From: Cristatella mucedo
Lineage: Eukaryota > Bryozoa > Phylactolaemata > Cristatellidae
Length of the DNA stretch: 64,000 nt
Direction of reading: 5' to 3'
Assembly (NCBI GenBank): GCA_009760855.2
Contig: WPIO01000058.1
Location: 1,657,501 to 1,721,500 of the forward strand
How positions within the stretch are numbered: position 1 is the stretch's first letter; each line of letters opens with the position of its first letter. The notes under the pieces are model-generated. The model was not told the origin of the DNA. It saw only the letters and a list, made by a program, of their open reading frames with translations, and did not search any database. The translations under genes were made by a program, and so were the position numbers. Of the stretch, positions 58,586-64,000 are shown piece by piece.

Positions 58586-60660
58586 CTAATGCTCCGAGGC
58601 ATTCGCCTTTCCCTCAGGGCTCATGAAATTGGGGCTAACTAACGTTAGCTCGGAGCCGGTTTCAACTACCATCCGGCATTCCATGTAACCAATTTCTTCT
58701 CGAACCAACAGGGCGTCCGATCGGGCATATCTGATTACTAGTGACGTTGAGACTAAGACATCCTTGGTTGTTGCCTGTCCCTTGACATCAACCTCTAATC
58801 CGGCGGTTCTCAACCTCTGGGTCGCGACCCCTTAGGGATTGATGGATCCTGCCTAAGACCGTGGGAAAACACAAATTTCCACATTTTGCACACACTAATT
58901 TTATGATTCTGGTCGCCACAACATGAAGACCTGTGTTATTCGGGTCGCGGCATTAGGAAGGTTGAGAGCCACTGCACTAATCATTTCTCGAACCTTAGTT
59001 GCTATTATTTCCTTGCCTCGGAGTTAGACATGAACAGTAGCTCAAAAATGATCAATTTCGTGACAATTAGGGCGAAGAAAGCTTGTTCTCTTTGACGTCG
59101 AGATGGAATCATATCGTTATGGCCTATTCCTCTCGTCTGAGTCGGAACTTGAATTCCCTGATCCGTTCTTTAACTTCCTAGGCTCTCTACATTTCCTTCG
59201 AATGTGAACTATTTATTGCAATTAAAGCCAGCTTATTTGAGCTTCCTGTCTTTCGCCTCTACTCTATGGGCTAAATAAACCATCTGGTATTTATTGATTT
59301 CACTCCTATTTAGTACTAGGAAAGGTTTCATGACCTCTCCTATTATTAAACCAGGGACCGTTGCAACTCTCCTCAACCTCACATCCCCTTGCTAACGCCT
59401 CATCGAGTGTTGCGGGAATTCTCAACAGCGTGTACGGCTCCAAAGACTGGTCCTTCAGGGCCCTAGCAGAGAATACCGGGAGAAGAGGCAGCAGACATTT
59501 TTGTCGGCTGATGGAAGCACCTTTTTTGCTAACATCTCTACATCCAGTGCCAGCTGGCTCAATGCCATGCCGTTTCCCTTAACTCTTCCAAGTAGCGCTT
59601 ACCTAAATTTGAGTCACGTTGGCTTCCCGTCTTAAGCCGGCTTTCAGCACATAAGCCATCTTCATATAGTTCCTAATACCCGATTTCAATAGTATGTCCA
59701 ATACTTCCAGGGCGGAAGCATTTTAATTGGCAACAATATGTGAGGCCTTCTCTGCCTCAGGCTGGCCACGTGAGACTGCAACGTACTCGAATTGGTTACG
59801 GTAAGGCTCGCAATTTACCGCTCCATCGTAAGTAAGTTTAGCTACTTTGGCCCTTTTGCCTGATGATGCCCTACACTTGCCATCGGGAGTTGGGTTATTT
59901 ACCCTTGGCATCGCTCACAATGGGTTAGACAGCGGCCGATATTCTGAGTTCGGTTACCCTGCCGCCTGATAAGGTTTTCCAAAATCACTCGGCGAAACTA
60001 GCCTTCCGCTCGTTGGTTTTGATGGTTGCTGTTACCCAAACCGGCTTCTCCACCTTCTTCCGCTTTTCCCTTTCCTCCGGCTTCTCGGTTAGTGCTAACC
60101 CAGGGGGTGGGGCCGGATAACATCCAACGGGTCGCTCATAGTGCCTACTGATTTGGGGCTCAAGAGGCGGCTCTTGTTGAGCAGAAATGTGAGCGCGATG
60201 TAAGCACTGTGAAACTTAGCTTATCGAGTAAGAGCTATCGAGTCAGTTGCGCTATCGCTCAGTTAGCGAAGCCTAGCTCACTTTCGGTAACCCCACGTCG
60301 TTCTCATGACGCTCAGCAGAGCTTCTAGTAAGTCCCTCTAAAACTTGTAACTGCTTTCTAATGACAACGAAAACTTGCTCCTGTTGAGTGAACCTGTAGA
60401 AAAATTGGACTGCCGAGACCAAATGTTTTTTCCTAAAACCTCCCCCGTTGTAAGCGCCGGTTCAAAGGGCAATGTTGCTGCTGCATCCTCTTCCAGAACG
60501 GTCCGCCCAATCTCATCAGCATCGCTTGGTACCGAGTCTCCCGTCGGTTCCGACTGCACTTCAGCGTCAGTTACCTTTTTCCTGTTGCTAGTAGTCACCG
60601 TACCGGTTGTCTTTGCACGGTCAGCCATTACACACGACAGGGAAAAACATATTCTTTGAG
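58586..60660 (-). mobile_element. Gypsy-type LTR element gag-protease remnant
   Basis: On the minus strand: an ATG at 60628 opens about 97 codons of acidic, Ser/Thr-rich gag-like sequence; 59911-59723 encodes a gag core (KLTYDGAVNCEPYRNQFEYV ... EAEKA, compare the YDG-x-W-x-AY-x-QFE pattern of Gypsy/Mag gags); a broken zinc-knuckle-like PNCHEIDH lies near 59065; and 58800-58586 encodes an aspartic-protease-like stretch (CRMVVETGSELTLVSP). The catalytic Asp is replaced by Glu. Several stops are present and RT is absent. A SPIN-like MITE splits the zinc-knuckle and protease parts. Confidence 0.6.
58801..58974 (+). mobile_element. SPIN/Buster-like hAT MITE
   Basis: The 174-bp element begins CGGCGGTTCTCAACC, followed by CTGGGTCGCGACCCC, contains GCCTAAGACCGTGGGAAAAC, and ends GGTCGCGGCATTAGG, AAGGTTGAGAGCCACTG. 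Flanks CTCTAATC (58793-58800) and CACTAATC (58975-58982) are a 7-of-8 target-site duplication with central TA. It is inserted in the Gypsy-type gag-protease remnant. Non-autonomous: no transposase. Confidence 0.9.
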
Positions 60661-61249
60661 CACAATATATATAAAAATAATTCCCAACTTTTGATTCCAA
60701 TATTATGACTGCAAAACCTCGCTAGTTAGGGCGGCGGCAGAACGCGTGCAACGTGCAAAGACGTGAAGATAGCAATACGCCAACGGTAACAACACGACGA
60801 TCGATATTCTGCGTGCAGCGCCAACGACAGCACTGCATTAAGAATAAATTCAATAATAGCCCGTATTTTATGGCTGATACGACGGGCAAAGTCCAGCCCA
60901 CTCGCTGATGGCCTTATAGCAGCTCGCGCTTAGTACACCGAGGAGTCACCGGCCGGCAGACCGCCGCTCGAAGGGACTGCTGTCAGAACCACGCTTTATG
61001 TAACGGTCAGGTCATACGTCGAGCGATAGTCTAGGCTTTAAATAATAATGCATCGCGCTGCTCGTAAGCCTCGTCTTATCGTCGCTATTTCAAAAAAGGC
61101 CAAGCTCTAAGGCACTGGCCAAGTTCATATTTCGGCAAAGCTTGTAGTTCGTTATCGAGGTTAATGTTTTTAGGCCATAATCCACAATTGCGGATCACCG
61201 CAAGGCAGTGGACAAAAATGGCTACCCCGTTAAAGCTTAATTTAATCCG
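60661..61249. other. No recognisable gene
   Basis: No open frame of note and no repeat match. It may include the 5' LTR or leader of the minus-strand Gypsy-type element, but no boundary is visible. Confidence 0.35.
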
Positions 61250-63790
61250 GAAGTTCATTGCGGAGAGCCTTTTTCTACCTTTCACTAACAAAAGAAATTT
61301 TCTTATGAACTCTCCGGAGGAGGTAGCGCTAGAAGGCATTTTGCAGAAATTAGACGGAAATCGAACTGCTGCATGAACGTTCCGCATGGCAGGATCAGAG
61401 CACGACAGCGCTGAGCTGGTTTGGCCCAGTGGTTCAGCAGCTCGCTGCTACCGCTCTGACGGGGCCGAGGGGTCGTGGGCTCGAGCCCCGTGGCCCCATA
61501 TGCGGAGCGCCAGAATAGAGATTGAGTCATCTTAGCTCGCCATACAAATGAATTATATTATATTCTTATTATTGACATTAGCTCAACAGAAGCAAGACGG
61601 ACCGGGTGAAATCACCAAAATACTACTCCGTGAGAGGCGGCGGTTAAATTTAAAAATATCAATAATCCCAAATGGTTTGCTGAGAGAAAAAGCCCAGTAT
61701 TCTCGTTAAGGAAGGAGCTGCGAGGGTGGCTGGGCGACGGTACCGCTACATTCGCGGGCCTCTAATGCCCCCAATTAAAGAATCGCTAGCCTAAAGTTAC
61801 GGCAAAATGAACGAATAAGTAAAGCGCTATCAAATAAAATATCTCGGCTGCGCCAGCGGCCGAACTACAATTCGGACGCTGGAGCAGCTAAGCTGTCTAT
61901 TGGCGGCTAAATGCGGTGCGCTAGTAACGCGGCAATGCACCTGTGCAGCGTCCAGCAGTTAGCGGCAGTCGCTTACGGGAAGGTCTAAATCAACCTCAGC
62001 GTGTTCTTCGCTTACTACACGGGCTATCGCGGTTCTAGTCAGTACACGCTGGTTTTTTACGTCAAACGTGCGGCAGGCGCGGCTACCTGTTGACCTGGTC
62101 TCAGCAGTTGCAGATCAGCAGGGTCTTGCGGGCGATTACGAGAAGGCGGTCCTCGATAACTTTCAGGCAGCCTGCCAGAGGGCCGCATTAGCGGCTCAAG
62201 TTAAGCAAAGGTAGCCTTGGGGCCATTTGGCTCGCGAGCTGGCTCTCAAGACCGAGCAGTATGTGAACTTACTAGTACACCCCTCGAAATCGAAACCTCT
62301 AAACCTCTGGCAGGGACAGCTGCGAGCTGTAACCACACCCCGGAAGACCTGTCGTCGGGCTGAGTAGTGCGACCGAATAACAAGTTTCCTGGCTTCAACG
62401 ACAAGGTTTTTTCAGAAACCGCGCCAGCCAAGTCTAGTTCTCGCACTGCGGATGGCTGCGGGCATGGTGGGATCTATCCCTCTCCTCCCCTGTAATTCTT
62501 CGGCAGCCCTTATGTTCCAAGCAAGCGTCGCTTTTGCACCGACGAGTCATTTTTCATTCCGAACCCTTGAGACAGCTGACGGCAGTTTGCGGTAGATGGA
62601 TGTCCCCCAAAGATGCCGCCAATGCTCGGACTGCCGAGTCGACGGTTGAGAGTAGTCCGCCCCTCCGCCGCTCGAAAGCCTGCGGCTACTTGGGCAGTCT
62701 GGGCCCTCATAGGGTCTCCGCCATGTGCTCGCTGGATCCCGGGTCAAGCGTTCCCTCACTGACACCGGCAGGCCGTTCCTCGGGCCTCAGATCGTCAGCA
62801 CCGACACCTACAAGCAGGCTCGTGAGTGATTACTTCCCCACCTAACAAGTTCTCGGTCTGAGGCAGCGCCTGCACTGGGACCGTCTCGATCCAGTTACTA
62901 AAGGACGAAGCCAGGACACTGAAGCCGACATCGCCATCGCGCCACTCTGCGGATGCCTCCACACCAGGCTGTCTAGCAGGCCGAGCAGCCCCTGCAGCCC
63001 CCCTCGCTTATTGGCCGTCCTGCAGGGCAATCTGGCCGACGATTGGGGTCACTCATCTTCAACTATGCACGAGAATTGCCGAGGCTGTGCCTTGCAATGC
63101 AACCGCGATCGCACGGTGACTTCTCGCTACCCTGATATATACGGTGCGTATGCAATGCCAGCGGGGGGGGGGGGCATTGCGTTAACATCATTTCGGACGG
63201 GCTATTGTGCCGGATTAATCTGACATGTCCATCGATGAGTTTTTCTCACTAGGGCCAGAGGTTTTTTGTAACGCCGATCCTCGGATTGATCGAATACGAG
63301 GCGGCAACTCGTGATAAAGAGGGGAATTTGAAGGCGCAGCACTCCGGGCAATGACACAGGAGCCCTAGACATAAAAGGGTGTAACTAGGGCGCGTAGATA
63401 AACCTGGCGCGCTGGTCTAGCCGGAAAGATCCACCTTGGAGCAATTACTGAAGTCGGAGCTGAGCTGCATGGGGTAATATGACATTGAGACCGAGCGTAA
63501 GAGAGGCTAGAATTACCGAGTAAAACGCGGCCTCACAGATAGCAGACATCTGAAGAGTGACCGGCCATTTCAATAGTTAAACGAGATGCTAGACAGGTGG
63601 GCAGGCGCGGGTATGACTAAGCCGTCCGAGTTTGAGGCGAATAAGCGAGATAAATGAACCCAGAAATCAACTCAATGAGTTATGTCCGGGGAGTGGCGAT
63701 ACGTCAGATTTCGTTGGGGTCAGACAGGAGAGAGAATAAAAGTAAGACTCCTGGATGAAGCTCCAGTAGCTCAGGTGAAAGATTGCACGT
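61250..63790 (+). mobile_element. Gypsy-type LTR element remnant, copy 2 (pol 3' end and LTR-like)
   Basis: Colinear with copy 1. Positions 62065-62335 encode a decayed integrase C-terminus (RQARLPVDLVSAVADQQ, DYEKAVLDNFQAA, LLVHPSKSKPLNLWQG), similar to the P-x-K-SRKL-x-PWQGPY motif of Gypsy pols. GQSGRRLGSLIFN near 63020-63060 ends the shared coding part, a G-run (63161-63174) resembles a polypurine tract, and 63180-63790 matches the LTR-like block of copy 1. About 430 bp (62440-62870) is absent from copy 1, and a SINE1 lies at 61416-61573. Confidence 0.55.
61416..61573 (+). mobile_element. SINE1 copy inserted in Gypsy-type remnant
   Basis: TTTGGCCCAGTGGTTCAGCA (A-box region), GGTCGTGGGCTCGAGCCCCG (B-box region), GGAGCGCCAGAATAGAGATT, CATACAAATGAATTATAT and an ATT-type tail. 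Copy 1 of the Gypsy-type remnant (near 55840) lacks this insert, providing an empty site. Confidence 0.8.
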
Positions 63791-64000
63791 CGACAGTGCG
63801 TTAGGCTGAATCTACTGCGACGAACGTATACAAGTAAGTTATACTAAGATGTGTTACAGTGTCTGCTCAACTAGCCGCTCACATCTTTTTTTGCGCTGTA
63901 GCTGTGTATATTCTGGGCTTGAACCGTCGCTAGCGATTGCAAGCATACGGACGGGTGGCCTGCAATACTGGGATTTTGGCTGTTGGGCTAATTTGACCTG
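63791..64000. other. Right edge, no feature recognised
   Basis: No coding or repeat signal beyond a possible continuation of the LTR-like block. Confidence 0.35.

Overview
This is eukaryotic (animal) nuclear DNA. It is repeat-rich, has spliced coding sequence with GT-AG introns, carries L2-like LINEs, tRNA-derived SINEs, hAT MITEs, Gypsy-type LTR remnants and long microsatellites, and has no bacterial-style operons. An ARM plus TIR gene of this type together with SPIN-like hAT MITEs would suit an invertebrate, perhaps a spiralian (mollusc or flatworm), but the species cannot be fixed from the sequence.

The one convincing host gene is on the minus strand and spans 7983-20075. I assembled it from eight exons by domain homology and intron phase. 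It encodes a predicted 680-aa protein with a low-complexity N-terminus, an ARM/HEAT-like helical region, a complete TIR domain with the glutamate expected in NAD-cleaving TIRs, a Ser/Thr-rich linker and a C-terminal SAM-like helical domain. The order ARM-TIR-SAM-like differs from SARM1 (ARM-SAM-SAM-TIR). Its introns carry LINE and SINE insertions and a long TA tract, but the exons are clean.

The rest is mostly transposon fossil. (1) L2a: an L2-clade LINE with a GCGCC/GGCGC 3' hairpin and an (ATT)n tail. The best copy is at 20640-22222, with others at 1.0-3.5, 5.2-5.7, 28.9-35.3, 40.1-40.5, 54.1-54.6 and 58.1-58.4 kb plus isolated tails. (2) L2b: a second CR1/L2-like LINE, with copies at 1-335, 9.9-11.9, 16.4-16.8, 17.3-17.7, 36.3-38.0, 39.95-40.09, 42.3-42.8 and 48.2-48.4 kb. 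(3) SINE1: a tRNA-like head joined to an L2a-like hairpin tail, five copies. (4) SINE2: a different tRNA-like SINE, four copies. (5) Two SPIN/Buster-like hAT MITEs (45881-46061, 58801-58974) with 8-bp target duplications. (6) Gypsy-type LTR remnants at 55.7-63.8 kb: two plus-strand pol-3'-end/LTR-like copies flanking a minus-strand gag-protease fragment that holds one of the MITEs.

Layout: 0-6.8 kb LINE debris; 6.8-7.2 kb GAGACA microsatellite; 8-20 kb ARM-TIR gene; 20.6-22.2 kb best LINE copy; 22.2-28.9 kb mostly unannotatable; 28.9-35.3 kb nested LINE cluster; 36-48 kb scattered LINE/SINE/MITE with a few doubtful exon-like stretches; 49-54 kb SINEs and microsatellites; 55-64 kb LTR element remnants. 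No rRNA gene, CRISPR array or convincing functional tRNA gene was seen.
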